This document shows positions 9,210 to 18,962 of a stretch of 64,000 bases of DNA, piece by piece. How positions within the stretch are numbered: the first letter of the stretch is position 1; every line of letters starts with the position of its first letter. Under the pieces are notes generated by a model. The model had not been told where the DNA came from. It worked only from the letters and a program-made list of their open reading frames with translations, and searched no databases. This DNA comes from Stenomitos frigidus ULC18. GTDB lineage: Bacteria; Cyanobacteriota; Cyanobacteriia; Leptolyngbyales; Leptolyngbyaceae. Where the stretch lies: the NCBI RefSeq assembly GCF_003003795.1, contig NZ_PVWK01000031.1:1-64000 (forward strand). Direction: 5' to 3'. The position numbers and the translations under genes were made by a program.

Positions 9210-10499
9210 ATGAGTTTCTACGCAGGCATTGATTTTGGAACATCGGGAGCACGCCTTGCCGTTATTGATGCAGACGCCCATCTCTGTGCTCAAGCAAGCC
9301 GCACCTTTGACACCGTTGCGGAGTCAGATCTGGTCGCTTGCTGGCAAGCAACCTTGTTCTCACTGCTCAAGGAGATTGATCGCGCAGAACGGCAAACGCT
9401 AAGGGCGATCGCCATCAATGGCACGTCTTCTACCGTGTTGCTGTGTGATGGAGTGGGGCAGCCTCTCACAGTACCGCTCCTCTACAACGATGCGTCTGGA
9501 GCGCCAGAAAGGGAGACCTTGCGCCACCTCTTTGCGCAGGAACGCTATGCCAACGCGCCCTGTCAGCACACCGTGCTGAGTGCAACCTCCAGCCTGGTCA
9601 AACTGCTGTGGTGGAGTCGGCAAGCTGTCTTTTCGCAAGCGCGTTACTTGCTGCATCAAGCCGATTGGTTGGGCTTTCTACTGCACGGTCAACCTGGTAT
9701 TAGCGACTACCACAACAGCTTGAAGCTGGGTTATGATGTGGTACATCTGCGCTATCCAGACTGGTTAACAGAGTTGGCGATCGCGCCCTTACTACCCCAC
9801 GTCGTTGCACCAGGAACGTCGATCGGTCATGTGCAGCCAGCGGTTGCCAGGCAACTCGAATTACCCTTTGATTGTCAGATCTGCGCAGGCACCACCGACA
9901 GCATCGCGGCGTTTTTAGCCAGCAGAGCGACCGTACCAGGAGAAGCCGTGACCTCTTTAGGCTCAACCCTCGTACTGAAATTACTCAGCCAAACGAGGGT
10001 CGAAAACAACACCTATGGTATTTACAGTCATCGACTGGGTAAACAGTGGCTCGTTGGTGGCGCTTCCAATACTGGAGGGGCTGTCTTACAGCAGTTTTTT
10101 ACAGTGGCAGAATTATTGCACTTGAGCGATCGTATCATCACTGACCAAGCAAGCCCACTCGATTACTATCCACTAACGCAAGCAGGAGAGCGTTTTCCAG
10201 TCAACGATCCATCCTTGCTGCCACGCCTGGAGCCCCGACCAGCCGATCCAGTCGCCTTCCTGCACGGACTGCTGGAGAGCATGGCACGGATTGAAGCAGA
10301 AGGCTATCGACTCCTGCAAGCGCTGGGAGCAACGCCACTCAAACGGGTCTACAGCGCCGGTGGTGGGGCAACGAATGCAGCATGGACTGCCTTGCGCGCA
10401 CGTCAGCTTGGCGTGCCGGTAGAGCGATCGCAGCAGCTAGAAGCCGCTTATGGTACAGCTTTATTAGCCCTGGGTATGCACAGACAGCACAAGCATTAG
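9210..10499 (+). CDS. FGGY-family carbohydrate kinase (xylulokinase/D-ribulose kinase-like)
   Basis: ATP-dependent sugar kinase of the FGGY family. The N-terminal phosphate loop is GIDFGTSGARLAVID; the second lobe shows AGTTDSIAAFLAS and the C-terminal adenosine motif SAGGGATNAAWTALRARQLG. At 429 residues it is shorter than bacterial xylulokinases (~480-500). It resembles the short cyanobacterial/plant kinases reported to act on D-ribulose. Substrate is therefore likely D-ribulose or D-xylulose, by family knowledge only. Start ATG at 9210. No sugar transporter or isomerase is adjacent. Confidence 0.88.
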   Translation: MSFYAGIDFGTSGARLAVIDADAHLCAQASRTFDTVAESDLVACWQATLFSLLKEIDRAERQTLRAIAINGTSSTVLLCDGVGQPLTVPLLYNDASGAPERETLRHLFAQERYANAPCQHTVLSATSSLVKLLWWSRQAVFSQARYLLHQADWLGFLLHGQPGISDYHNSLKLGYDVVHLRYPDWLTELAIAPLLPHVVAPGTSIGHVQPAVARQLELPFDCQICAGTTDSIAAFLASRATVPGEAVTSLGSTLVLKLLSQTRVENNTYGIYSHRLGKQWLVGGASNTGGAVLQQFFTVAELLHLSDRIITDQASPLDYYPLTQAGERFPVNDPSLLPRLEPRPADPVAFLHGLLESMARIEAEGYRLLQALGATPLKRVYSAGGGATNAAWTALRARQLGVPVERSQQLEAAYGTALLALGMHRQHKH

Positions 10500-11407
10500 G
10501 AGGCCTGATGCAGTCCACGAAAAATTAGCGGCAGCTGTCAATACCACAGCCTAGCTTCGCCAACCATCTCAAACCTAAACACATCAGTGTTTCATTACAG
10601 ATCGACCTTTAGATCCATACTTAGTACTTTAGTAAATAGATACTTGGTACTTTAGATAGATACTTAAGGGGTATTTCGTGAAATAGGATTTTGAGAAAAT
10701 TTCGGATACGACTCAGCATAATTGCTGAGAAACCCACGGGCACTGTCTTGCCGAACTTCGGTGAATCTACGCATGGGTTTGTCAGTGTATCTTCTGTAAG
10801 CTGATTACAACGTACGATACAAACACTGAAAAACACAAAGGGTTTAAATAGTCAATGATGTATTGGCTGAAGTAGTGAATAAGTCTTTTATTCATCACTG
10901 ATCACTCATTAACCATCAGTGGTTCTTCGGTTATACTCCGTCACGGTAGTCATCATTAGAAATTTATTTATTAGAAATTTATGAGCTTCCAGAAACACCA
11001 TCGTGTCATTTGAAGCCTTGCTTAAGAGAAAAAAGTTAGCGTTGCTACGTAAAGATGCATTGCCATTGATCAATCTTTCAGAGATCATATTCGTCTTGCC
11101 AAAGAGCAGGGGTTAAAGCTTTTTAGTCTCTTTATTGAGAAAGCAATGGGCGAAGACGACTTTATGCTTTATGCACTTAATTTACCAAAGCTTTATGCAT
11201 TTAATTTACCAAAGTCGAAAAGCTGATGCCGAATCGCGGACAAATAAGAGCCGTCATCCTGTATAAAGGCAAGGCATTTGAGAAATGAGCTCTTCAAAGC
11301 TTTTCCAGGCGATCGCTCAAAAGTCTTGCCCTTAAGGAAGACTGAACTTATTTCGTTCTTATTTCTAGGCATCACTAAATAGAGTCAACGTTATTCTTGC
11401 GCCACTA
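10500..11407. other. Decaying intergenic region with short direct duplications
   Basis: About 900 AT-rich bases with no intact gene. Three separate local duplications are visible. ATACTTAGTACTTTAG (10617-10632) recurs as ATACTTGGTACTTTAG (10640-10655). ATTAGAAATTTAT occurs at 10955-10967 and 10970-10982. A 24-base unit (CTTTATGCACTTAATTTACC and AAAG) occurs at 11166-11189 and again with one change at 11190-11213. Minus-strand frames at 10621-10836 and 11193-11375 look like chance. The promoter of the RHH-PAS gene should lie at the right end. Confidence 0.5.
11053..11226 (+). pseudogene. Possible gene remnant, ~57 codons, no start codon
   Basis: One plus-strand frame stays open and reads like protein: IDQSFRDHIRLAKEQGLKLF, then SLFIEKAMGEDDFMLYALNL, before ending P-K-S-K-S-stop. 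It lacks an ATG at the beginning. It also carries an in-frame 8-residue tandem duplication (L-Y-A-x-N-L-P-K) produced by the 24-base repeat. I infer a truncated leftover of a helical protein; family unknown. Confidence 0.3.
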
Positions 11408-12631
11408 ATGACCAGCAAATCGATGACATTTCGGTTTCCGATACCGCTGGCTCAGGCAATCGAAGCCCAGGCAAGAGCAACCGGTAGAGATCGTACGTCC
11501 GTAGTCGCCGACGCCTTGGTACAGGTTTTTGGATTGTCATTGCCAACAAAGGCACCGATCACGATCGACATGCTGCAACAGCAAATAGAGCAGGTTGAAA
11601 GTAGCATCACAGGCCTTGCAGAGCGACTTGCCACGTTGCAGCAAACCACCCCTACAGACAGCCATACACCTTCTCGGCTTGATCTCCTTGAGCAGTTTGG
11701 CTATGCACTAGAAGCGAGTCTCTTGACAGCTTTGAGGGATTCTCAAAGCGATCCAGCACCAGCGAAAGGTCGCATGAGATCCTCTAGTCCAGCAGTCAGC
11801 AGCCTACAGCACACATCAGAACAACCAGATCGGCTGCAGTTCGCTGGTCTGGAACCTCAAACCTGCCTGCTAGAGAGCATTCTAGCAACGATGACAGACC
11901 CCATTTTTGTGTGCGATCGCGCTCAGCGACTGCTCTACATCAATCCTTTAGGTGCACGATCGCTGGGGTTAGAGCAGAACACAGCCCTTCAGCAGACAAT
12001 CCAGGCATTTGCGCTGCCACCAGAACTGAAGGCACAGCTCACCCTCCAGCTTGAAGCTGTGTTTACCACCGGGCGATCGATCACCAGTGAAATTAGTATC
12101 ACAACGCCCTTGTATGGGCTGCGGGACTATGAATATAGCCTTAGCCCCATTCAAGGAAGCATTGAGTACATTGAGGCTGTCCTCTTCAGCACACAAGATA
12201 TTACCAAGCATAAGCAAGTAGAAGCGGTTCTAAAAGCAGCAGAAGCAAACTATCAGAATCTGTTTGAATCGACAAACGACTCGATTTTAATTCTGGATGC
12301 ACTCACATGGCGCCCTTTAAATGCCAATACCAACGCCTCCAATCGTCTGGGGTATACCCGTCAAGAACTACTTCAACTAGAGATTGACACCATCTTCCCA
12401 AGATGGCATGGCGAGATTGTTTTTGATCTCTCTCAACGGTTACAAACGCATGGCAAAAGTGTTTGTGAGCGCTATTTGCGCCATAAAAACGGAACCGATA
12501 TACCCGTTGAAGTCCATAGCCGACTCATTGAATATGGCGATCGGCTGGCGATTCAAAGCTTTATACGCGAACTGAGCAAATTTAGGAGCCCCGATGTCGA
12601 TCGCAGCCAGCGAACAACGGCACAACCTTAG
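11408..12631 (+). CDS. RHH-like N-terminus fused to two PAS domains
   Basis: 407 residues. Residues 1-45 (MTFRFPIPLAQAIEAQARA, TGRDRTSVVADALVQVFGL) have the beta-helix-helix pattern of CopG/MetJ-type ribbon-helix-helix DNA-binding domains. A short coiled coil follows (DMLQQQIEQVESSITGLAER), then a linker. Two PAS domains come next at about 155-275 (ILATMTDPIFVCDRAQRLLY) and 280-395 (NLFESTNDSILILDALTWRP). There is no kinase, GGDEF or receiver, so the protein could be a ligand- or redox-controlled DNA-binding protein. It might instead be a hybrid kinase truncated after the second PAS; nothing kinase-like follows in any frame. Convergent with the chemoreceptor gene. Confidence 0.8.
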   Translation: MTSKSMTFRFPIPLAQAIEAQARATGRDRTSVVADALVQVFGLSLPTKAPITIDMLQQQIEQVESSITGLAERLATLQQTTPTDSHTPSRLDLLEQFGYALEASLLTALRDSQSDPAPAKGRMRSSSPAVSSLQHTSEQPDRLQFAGLEPQTCLLESILATMTDPIFVCDRAQRLLYINPLGARSLGLEQNTALQQTIQAFALPPELKAQLTLQLEAVFTTGRSITSEISITTPLYGLRDYEYSLSPIQGSIEYIEAVLFSTQDITKHKQVEAVLKAAEANYQNLFESTNDSILILDALTWRPLNANTNASNRLGYTRQELLQLEIDTIFPRWHGEIVFDLSQRLQTHGKSVCERYLRHKNGTDIPVEVHSRLIEYGDRLAIQSFIRELSKFRSPDVDRSQRTTAQP

Positions 12632-12848
12632 TGATTTAGGGACAGAAAATACCCCGGCAGAGGATATTGCCATGCTCTGCCAGCATTCGTGGTTGACTGG
12701 TACGTTATTTCTGCGCCTAACCCTTAGCTTCTTGTTAAGGCGTTGCGGCTTCGAGGCATGCCCCTGCTGTAGGGTCGCTATCGCCTTCGGCAGACAAGAA
12801 GCGCGAACGGACCCTGCATGTTAGGTGTCATTACACTTACATGTCATT

Positions 12849-12896
12849 ACACCTAACAACTAGCAGCTAACTACTAGCAGCTAACTACTAGCCGTT
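12849..12896. repeat. Tandem repeat ACTAGCAGCTA
   Basis: Units of AACTAGCAGCTA and ACTACTAGCAGCTA alternate between two convergent genes (RHH-PAS and chemoreceptor). Short intergenic satellite of the same kind as others in the window; no hairpin strong enough to call a terminator. Confidence 0.6.
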
Positions 12897-12910
12897 GGCA
12901 GTCCAGCACA

Positions 12911-15685
12911 TTATTGCATGACAACCTCTTCGTCTGGCATCTCAACCTTGAACGTGCTCACCGACAATTGCAACGCCTGAGCAATCCCGACCGTTTCTTG
13001 CAACGAATCCGTGATTTGCTGAGAGGAATTGGCAGTGCGCTGCGATACCTGAGCAAGATCTTGCATCAGTTGCATCACTGCTTGAGAAATCTGGGTTTGA
13101 GAAATCGTTGCCTCTGAAATGGATTGCACCAGGTGATCAGTCTCTTGAGAGAGCTGGCGCAGTTGCCCCAGATTTTGTTTGGCATCTTCAACCAGTCGGG
13201 TGCCTTCCACCATCTGCACTGTACTTTGCTCCATGGCCTCAATCACCTGACGGGTTTCTAGCTGAATGTCTTCAACCAGTTGCTCAATTTCTTGCGTCGC
13301 AGACGTTGATTGGGCAGCCAGTTCACCAACCTCCTCTGCAACGACTGCAAAGCCCAAGCCGTTTTCACCAGCCCGTGCTGCCTCAATGCCTGCGTTGAGT
13401 GCAAGCATGTTGGTCTTCAGGGCAATTTGGTTGATCAAGGAGATGACTTTTGAGATCGCCTGTGACGATTCGCCGAGCCGTTTCATCTTATGAGCGGTTT
13501 CAGACATCGTCTCGCGCAGTTCAAAGATGCTGTGCACAGTGACGTCGATCGCCATCTGGCTTGCCTCTGCTGTCGTCGAAGCCGTGCGGGTCACGAGTGC
13601 GGCTTGGTGAGCACTCTCTGCCACCGCTTGAATCGAAGCGGTCATTTGGTCGACGGAACTCAACGTTTGGGTAATATCTGCAGATTGTTTAAACGCTTCC
13701 ACCGCAAGTTGCTGAACTGTCGTTTCGTTTTCGCCAAGAGCCATGTTCACTTGAGTGGCGGATTGCTTCACCCGTACTACGATCTGCCGCAGACTTTCGA
13801 CGATCGCATTGAAGAAATCAGCCACCGTACCAATCTCACTGGCAGTCACGTCTGCGCGCACGGTCAAGTTACCAGAGGCTGCCCCTTCGACTTGATCGAG
13901 TAAGGTTAGCAACTGCTGCTGCAACGCTTCTTTCTGGTGGCGTTGCTCCTCTGCCTGCTGACGTTGCTCCTCTGCCGACAATTCTGCTTGCTGGCGCGAT
14001 CGACGTTGCTCCTCTGCTAGCTGCTCCGCTTGCTGGCGGGCATGCTCCAGCTCATGCAACACCCCCACTCGATCGAGAGCCAGCCCAAGTTGAGCCGCAA
14101 CCTCCCTAAAGAAGGTGATTTCTGACGGTTCCCAAAACCGTGTATGGGAGCACTGGTGAGTGACCAGCAGCCCATGTAACGTACTGCCTGCCAGGATCGG
14201 TGCCACCATGTTGGCTTTGACCTTAAAGGGCTCCAATTGCGCTAGATGGCATTCGGTCAAGCCAGCTTTATGGATATCTTCCAAAGCTTGCACTCGACCC
14301 TCCAGATACTTTTCGACATACTTTTCGGCAAAGCAAGGGTCTGCGATCGCGGTGCCGAGAGCAGTAGGATAGCTATGCTCTACCGATTCAGCAACAATCA
14401 TGCCTTTCCAGTCTTTATCAAAAAGGTAGACGACCGCGCGATCGGTTTTCAGAGTTTCCCGCACGCTACGAACAGTCGTGTTATAAATCTCCTGATCACT
14501 CAGCAAATTCCGAATGCCTGAGCTAATTTGGTAAAGCTGCTGCACTCGCTCAATTTCAGTATTTTTCTGTGATAGAAATAAGACTCGATCAAGGGGCAGC
14601 CCAATCTGGACGGCAAGTTCTTTGAGAAAGTTAATTTCACTGGGTTTCCAGCTATGAGGTGCCTCGCAGTGGTGAGCAATGAGCAACCCGTAAAGCTGAC
14701 CGTCTTTCAGAATGGGGGTGACTAAATTAGCTCGGATGCGCAGCTTGTGCATGAGCTTCATGTGATCTGGATGAAACCCTGCATTCAAGACATCGTCTGT
14801 GGCAACTACCCGCCCTTGCCGATAGGCTTCGATCAAATCGCTACTAATGCAGGCGTCTTCGATTTTGTCTCCAAACGCAATCGGCAAGCCGGGTGAAACA
14901 GCTTCAGTAGAAATATAGCCACTCCAATCATGATAGAAGCGGTAAATGACAACGCGATCGACATCCAGCAAGGCCTTCGCATCCTGAAGCGCTTGGTCAA
15001 GCACTTTAATCAGTTCTTGCTCTGTACGCGCCCGCGAACCTGCAACTCGACTGATGAGACGTGCCTGCTTGGCCTCCATTTCTCGTTGGTGAGCTTGGTT
15101 TGAAAGCAGCGACTCAGTGGCAACAGCATCATCCGCCAACAGATTAAACATCTGGGCAATTTTCCCAACTTCATCAGTTGCATTCACTTCAGCACGCACC
15201 TCACGTGCGCCCAATGAGAACATTTGGGTGTCTTGCTGGAGCTGTTTGACTGGTTTAGCGATCGCCCGATAAAGCAGTATCATCACACCTGTATTCGCTG
15301 CCAGTACGAGCGCGATCGTCAAAAGTTGCTGCTGCGAAACCAGTTGCTGCAATGCGGCACTACGGTTCTGCTTCTCAGTCAGCGACTGTCCCATAGCAGC
15401 TCGATCGATCGGTTGTAGTTGATTAACTGTCGCTGCAAACCAGGTGCTAGCAACCGCAATCCCTGCTACCGACAAGACACCTGACGTTAACCAGCCAAGA
15501 ACATACTTGCGTCGCACTGACTGGTTACTAAACCATTGCAGTAAAGACGATTGCTGCCGCTGAGACATTGACTCAATCAAGTCAGCATTCAACTGATGCA
15601 GCTGCGGTTGCTCAGGCACATCCGCTTGATCATCCTCGTTGCCCGTAAGCATTGGTTGCATTTGATTTGTTAGTTGATTCGTCAT
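12911..15685 (-). CDS. Methyl-accepting chemotaxis protein with cyanobacteriochrome GAF (PixJ-like)
   Basis: 924-residue membrane photoreceptor/chemoreceptor: two membrane helices (about 61-83 and 121-141), HAMP (139-193), GAF1 (223-368), GAF2 (388-540), a Gln/Glu-rich coil, a second HAMP-like segment (594-639) and an MCP signalling domain (648-924) with the hairpin tip [23 protein letters not shown]2 has both bilin cysteines of a DXCF cyanobacteriochrome: D-P-C-F (Cys 451) and E-C-H (Cys 479). GAF1 keeps the first (D-A-C-I, Cys 279) but has Asp in place of the canonical Cys (D-H). The architecture equals Synechocystis PixJ1, which drives phototaxis through CheA/CheW-type partners; those are not in the window. 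ATG at 15685 is preferred to the upstream start at 15811. Confidence 0.93.
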   Translation of the reverse strand: MTNQLTNQMQPMLTGNEDDQADVPEQPQLHQLNADLIESMSQRQQSSLLQWFSNQSVRRKYVLGWLTSGVLSVAGIAVASTWFAATVNQLQPIDRAAMGQSLTEKQNRSAALQQLVSQQQLLTIALVLAANTGVMILLYRAIAKPVKQLQQDTQMFSLGAREVRAEVNATDEVGKIAQMFNLLADDAVATESLLSNQAHQREMEAKQARLISRVAGSRARTEQELIKVLDQALQDAKALLDVDRVVIYRFYHDWSGYISTEAVSPGLPIAFGDKIEDACISSDLIEAYRQGRVVATDDVLNAGFHPDHMKLMHKLRIRANLVTPILKDGQLYGLLIAHHCEAPHSWKPSEINFLKELAVQIGLPLDRVLFLSQKNTEIERVQQLYQISSGIRNLLSDQEIYNTTVRSVRETLKTDRAVVYLFDKDWKGMIVAESVEHSYPTALGTAIADPCFAEKYVEKYLEGRVQALEDIHKAGLTECHLAQLEPFKVKANMVAPILAGSTLHGLLVTHQCSHTRFWEPSEITFFREVAAQLGLALDRVGVLHELEHARQQAEQLAEEQRRSRQQAELSAEEQRQQAEEQRHQKEALQQQLLTLLDQVEGAASGNLTVRADVTASEIGTVADFFNAIVESLRQIVVRVKQSATQVNMALGENETTVQQLAVEAFKQSADITQTLSSVDQMTASIQAVAESAHQAALVTRTASTTAEASQMAIDVTVHSIFELRETMSETAHKMKRLGESSQAISKVISLINQIALKTNMLALNAGIEAARAGENGLGFAVVAEEVGELAAQSTSATQEIEQLVEDIQLETRQVIEAMEQSTVQMVEGTRLVEDAKQNLGQLRQLSQETDHLVQSISEATISQTQISQAVMQLMQDLAQVSQRTANSSQQITDSLQETVGIAQALQLSVSTFKVEMPDEEVVMQ

Positions 15686-15967
15686 AGGAGCGACACCTCG
15701 GATCACGTAAATGGTTGTTGCGTGCGTACCAGCACGTTTACAATCGAAAACCATGCCATAGCACAGTGAATACTGACGCTTCACAGCACATTGAGCGGTT
15801 AAAGCAGACATGGAGTGCTATTGCCAAACTCCATCGTCAAACGCTTACTGACACAACACCCTAGACACACAACACCCTGGTAGTCTGACCATTTTGAATG
15901 GATGCACAGGTGTCGTTTTGGGGTTGCTTTTGAAGCTTTTCAGCCCTCAAAAAAGCTTGACAGCCCA

Positions 15968-16312
15968 TTAGCCGCAGTTGCCGCCAAGCACCTGCTGACA
16001 AACGGCACGAGCAGCAGCAGAACCGCCACCCGTTAAAATTTCTAGACTGATCGGTCCTCCCACCGCTTGCGCCGCGATCGCCAGTTCCGCGGTCACCGCC
16101 AAAATGCAATGACTTAGATCAGCTTCCGACTCAGCGGTTGCGTCGGGATGGTCATCCTTCCAGGTCTGCGCTAGGAACAATGCCAATTTTTCTAAATGAA
16201 CATTAAAGTCAAGCGGTTGCACTGCCTCACGAGAGAGGAGGTCAGCATTCGCCACTTTTGACTCACGAAACGAACGTCCATCAACATCTACATTCGCATT
16301 AAAAAAACTCAT
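15968..16312 (-). CDS. Small hypothetical protein with Gly-rich, Cys-containing C-terminus
   Basis: 114 residues from ATG at 16312. The first ~90 residues are leader-like, acidic and helical (LEKLALFLAQTWKDDHPDAT). Then comes a small-residue tail, ILTGGGSAAARAVCQQVLGG followed by N-C-G. No signal peptide is obvious. It precedes the chemoreceptor by about 280 bases on the same strand. I do not recognise the family. The layout recalls precursor peptides with a double-Gly cut site, but no peptidase-transporter or modifying enzyme is nearby, so that reading is speculative. It may equally be an ordinary small cyanobacterial protein. Confidence 0.6.
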   Translation of the reverse strand: MSFFNANVDVDGRSFRESKVANADLLSREAVQPLDFNVHLEKLALFLAQTWKDDHPDATAESEADLSHCILAVTAELAIAAQAVGGPISLEILTGGGSAAARAVCQQVLGGNCG

Positions 16313-17468
16313 TCAACCAGCACCTTAAATGACACCACTGGAAGATGACCCAAGTTTGAAGCGAAAGATAGATAACCCTGCAAGACGTAACTTAAACAAA
16401 TGTGGTAGAAAGCGATTGCTACTGGAGCGACAACTCAGAGAATGAGAGCTGCAATGTAAGACATGTCTTACAGACTCCTTTCTAGAGCCTACAGCGATAG
16501 GTAAATGATTGGCCAGGTTATTCTGTTGAATTCACAAAATCTTTACAAAGATCGTTTTGACAATAAAATAACTTCAATTTTCATAGAATCATTTTAAATC
16601 CCATCTCTCACAAATCCAATTTTCAGGTATTGCTTGAAAACTCATACTTTTATAGTTATGTTGCTAGCAAATCAGCACTCTGGACTGAGTAGAACTTGCT
16701 TAAATAGAACCCTGAAAATAACCGATCAAAACGAATGATGTTAGCTTGTTAGAGTGAAATTCTTAAACTTATAAAGGTTCTGCGCTTTCAAACTTGCCAG
16801 CTTTAGATTCAATTTCACCACCTATAAAGCCCTCTGGTAGAAGCAAGCGAACGTTGAAGCTAGGGAAGTCGTGATCTTGATTGGCTTCTACAGACACAAC
16901 GAACCTTGAGAGCGTCAATGTAGTCGGTCTTAATTATTAACATCTATAAGCTGAATAAAAGCTAAGGGAGATAGCACTTTTTTCATAAGCACAAGCAAGA
17001 AAAACTTATCGTACTTTATACCTGCAAGATTCCCGAAGTCCTGATAATCCTTGCTCAGAGTAAAGATTCTTCAGCTTAATTGCCTAAAGAGCAATTAAGT
17101 TAAGGTTATGCACACTGTTAACGCTTAAACAACACCCAAAAACACCACCCACTACATGCAATTTCAATGGCAGCTTTACTACTAAGTTGCAAGAAAGTTC
17201 TTTACAAAGAAGGACCCCATACTACAACTCTCTATAAGATGCTTAGTCCATCAATGTACACTGCGTCGTTCAGGAAATTCAACACTCTTCGACATAAGGC
17301 TGAATTTTATCCGACATTATGCTGAATTTGGCTGCGTTCTTTGCGTTCCAGAGCGTGAACCGTAGCGAGCCATGTGCCGATGTTGGAGCAGCCCTTTATG
17401 ACCCACTGATTGTCAAGCTTGATAAACCTGAGTCACAGTGAAGTGGGATTTTACAGCATCTCGATGTT
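16313..17468. other. Long AT-rich spacer, no gene seen
   Basis: About 1.15 kb between two leftward genes. Both strands are full of stop codons and show no coding pattern, tRNA or recognised riboswitch. The left part must carry the promoter of the 114-residue gene. A small regulatory RNA cannot be excluded; I see no conserved motif for one. Confidence 0.45.
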
Positions 17469-18803
17469 TTACGGCAGCGCTTTTAGCACACTCGTCAGTT
17501 GCTCAATGAGTTGGTCAATGTGATGGGTTTCGAAGATGAGCGGTGGCGACAGGGCAATAATATCGCCCGTTGTGCGCACTAAAAGCCCCTGTTCAAAGCA
17601 GGTAACAAGGCATTCATAGCCACGGGCACCGGGTTGTTCAGAGGCGGCAAGCTCAACACCAGCCACCAGCCCCAGATTGCGAATGTCAATGACGTGGGGC
17701 AAGCCTTGCAGAGAATGGACAGCCTTTTCCCAGTAGCTTGAGAGGCTGCGTGCCCGATCGAACAGCCCTTCTTCCTCATAGATATCCAGCGTGGCTTCGG
17801 CAGCGGCACAGGCCACTGGGTGCCCCGAATAGGTGTAGCCGTGGAAGAGTTCGATCCCGTTTTCGGGGCCGTGCATGAAGGCATCGTGGATACCTTGCCG
17901 TGCGAACACAGCACCCATTGGGATCGTGCCATTGGTGATGCCTTTCGCCACTGCCACCAGATCGGGCAAGACACCAAAATGTTCCGTTGCAAAACTCGAC
18001 CCCAAGCGACCAAAGCCCGTAATCACCTCATCAAAAATCAGCAGAATGCCATGCTTGTCACAGATGGCGCGTAAGCGTTCCAAATAGCCCTTGGGCGGTA
18101 TGAGCACTCCTGTCGAGCCAGCCATTGGTTCTACAATCACAGCGGCGATCGTCGAAGCGTCGTGCAGCGTGACAATGCGCTCCAGTTCATCGGCTAAATG
18201 CGCGCCCCATTCAGGCTGACCGCGCGTGAAGGCATTGTGTTCAAGGTTGTGGGTATGCGGTAAGTGATCGACACCCGGAATCATGCTGCCAAAGAACTTA
18301 CGGTTGGGCGCAATGCCACCGACCGAAATGCCACCAAAGCCAACACCGTGATAGCCTCGTTCCCGCCCAATAAGCCTTGTACGCGATCCTTCTCCCCTGA
18401 CGCGGTGGTATGCCAACGCAATTTTGAGAGCCGTATCGACCGACTCGGAGCCAGAGTTAGTGAAAAAGACGTGATTGAGGTCGCCAGGCAGCATTTTGGC
18501 AAGGCGATCGGCCAGCGAGAACGGCCCTGGATGCCCCATCTGAAAGGTTGGTGCAAAGTCGAGCTGGGAAACTTGTGCGTGAACAGCAGCGGCAATCTTC
18601 TCGCGGCCATGACCCGCATTGACACACCATAACCCTGCGGTACCATCGAGCACTTCGCGACCATCAACAGTGGTGTAATGTACGCCTTTAGCTGCTGCCA
18701 TCAACCGGGGCTTGGCCTTAAACTGCCGATTGGCGGTAAAGGGCATCCAGAAGGCATCGAGATCGGTAGGGAGCGGGGAGTGGGGAGTGGGGAGTAAGGT
18801 CAT
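17469..18803 (-). CDS. Omega-amino acid--pyruvate aminotransferase (class III)
   Basis: PLP-dependent transaminase moving the terminal amino group of beta-alanine, GABA or related diamines to pyruvate. Conserved blocks: LDAFWMPFTANRQFK, AGLWCVNAGHGR, FFTNSGSESVDTALK, the PLP aspartate in LIFDEVITGFGR (Asp 258) and the PLP lysine in VAVAKGITNG (Lys 287). At 444 aa, length fits the family. The first 13 residues (MTLLPTPHSPLPT) are translated from a GGGGAGT intergenic repeat and have replaced or extended the native N-terminus. It belongs to the leftward block with a glutamine-synthetase-like ligase and an amino-acid permease, suggesting use of amines or omega-amino acids as nitrogen source. Confidence 0.9.
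   Translation of the reverse strand: MTLLPTPHSPLPTDLDAFWMPFTANRQFKAKPRLMAAAKGVHYTTVDGREVLDGTAGLWCVNAGHGREKIAAAVHAQVSQLDFAPTFQMGHPGPFSLADRLAKMLPGDLNHVFFTNSGSESVDTALKIALAYHRVRGEGSRTRLIGRERGYHGVGFGGISVGGIAPNRKFFGSMIPGVDHLPHTHNLEHNAFTRGQPEWGAHLADELERIVTLHDASTIAAVIVEPMAGSTGVLIPPKGYLERLRAICDKHGILLIFDEVITGFGRLGSSFATEHFGVLPDLVAVAKGITNGTIPMGAVFARQGIHDAFMHGPENGIELFHGYTYSGHPVACAAAEATLDIYEEEGLFDRARSLSSYWEKAVHSLQGLPHVIDIRNLGLVAGVELAASEQPGARGYECLVTCFEQGLLVRTTGDIIALSPPLIFETHHIDQLIEQLTSVLKALP
18771..18798. repeat. GGGGAGT tandem repeat overlapping a gene start
   Basis: GGGAGCGGGGAGTGGGGAGT and a further GGGGAG unit form the first codons of the aminotransferase gene. The same unit is in other spacers (59006-59053). 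The repeat therefore contributes coding sequence or the start has been mis-set; no better ATG lies before the conserved LDAFWMPF block. Confidence 0.7.
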
Positions 18804-18962
18804 CGGCTTATCGGTTTGTCTAGCGGTTACTGATGTAAGGCTATCAGCTACCAGCAGTCAACTTCGGCAATATGGCTGATCGCTGACTATTGGCGACTGA
18901 TGGTTCACTCAGGAGTGAGTTTTGTACAGCTGTTCCTTTTATCCTGACACGAACCGCTTGCG

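Noticed and set aside
11193-11375. 60-codon minus-strand frame
   Set aside because: Overlaps the tandem 24-base repeat and the RHH-PAS promoter region; no homology pattern.
16313-17468. tRNA or small RNA in the long spacer
   Set aside because: No tRNA-like T-loop (GGTTCGAATCC-type) or known RNA motif could be found by reading; a covariance search would be needed.
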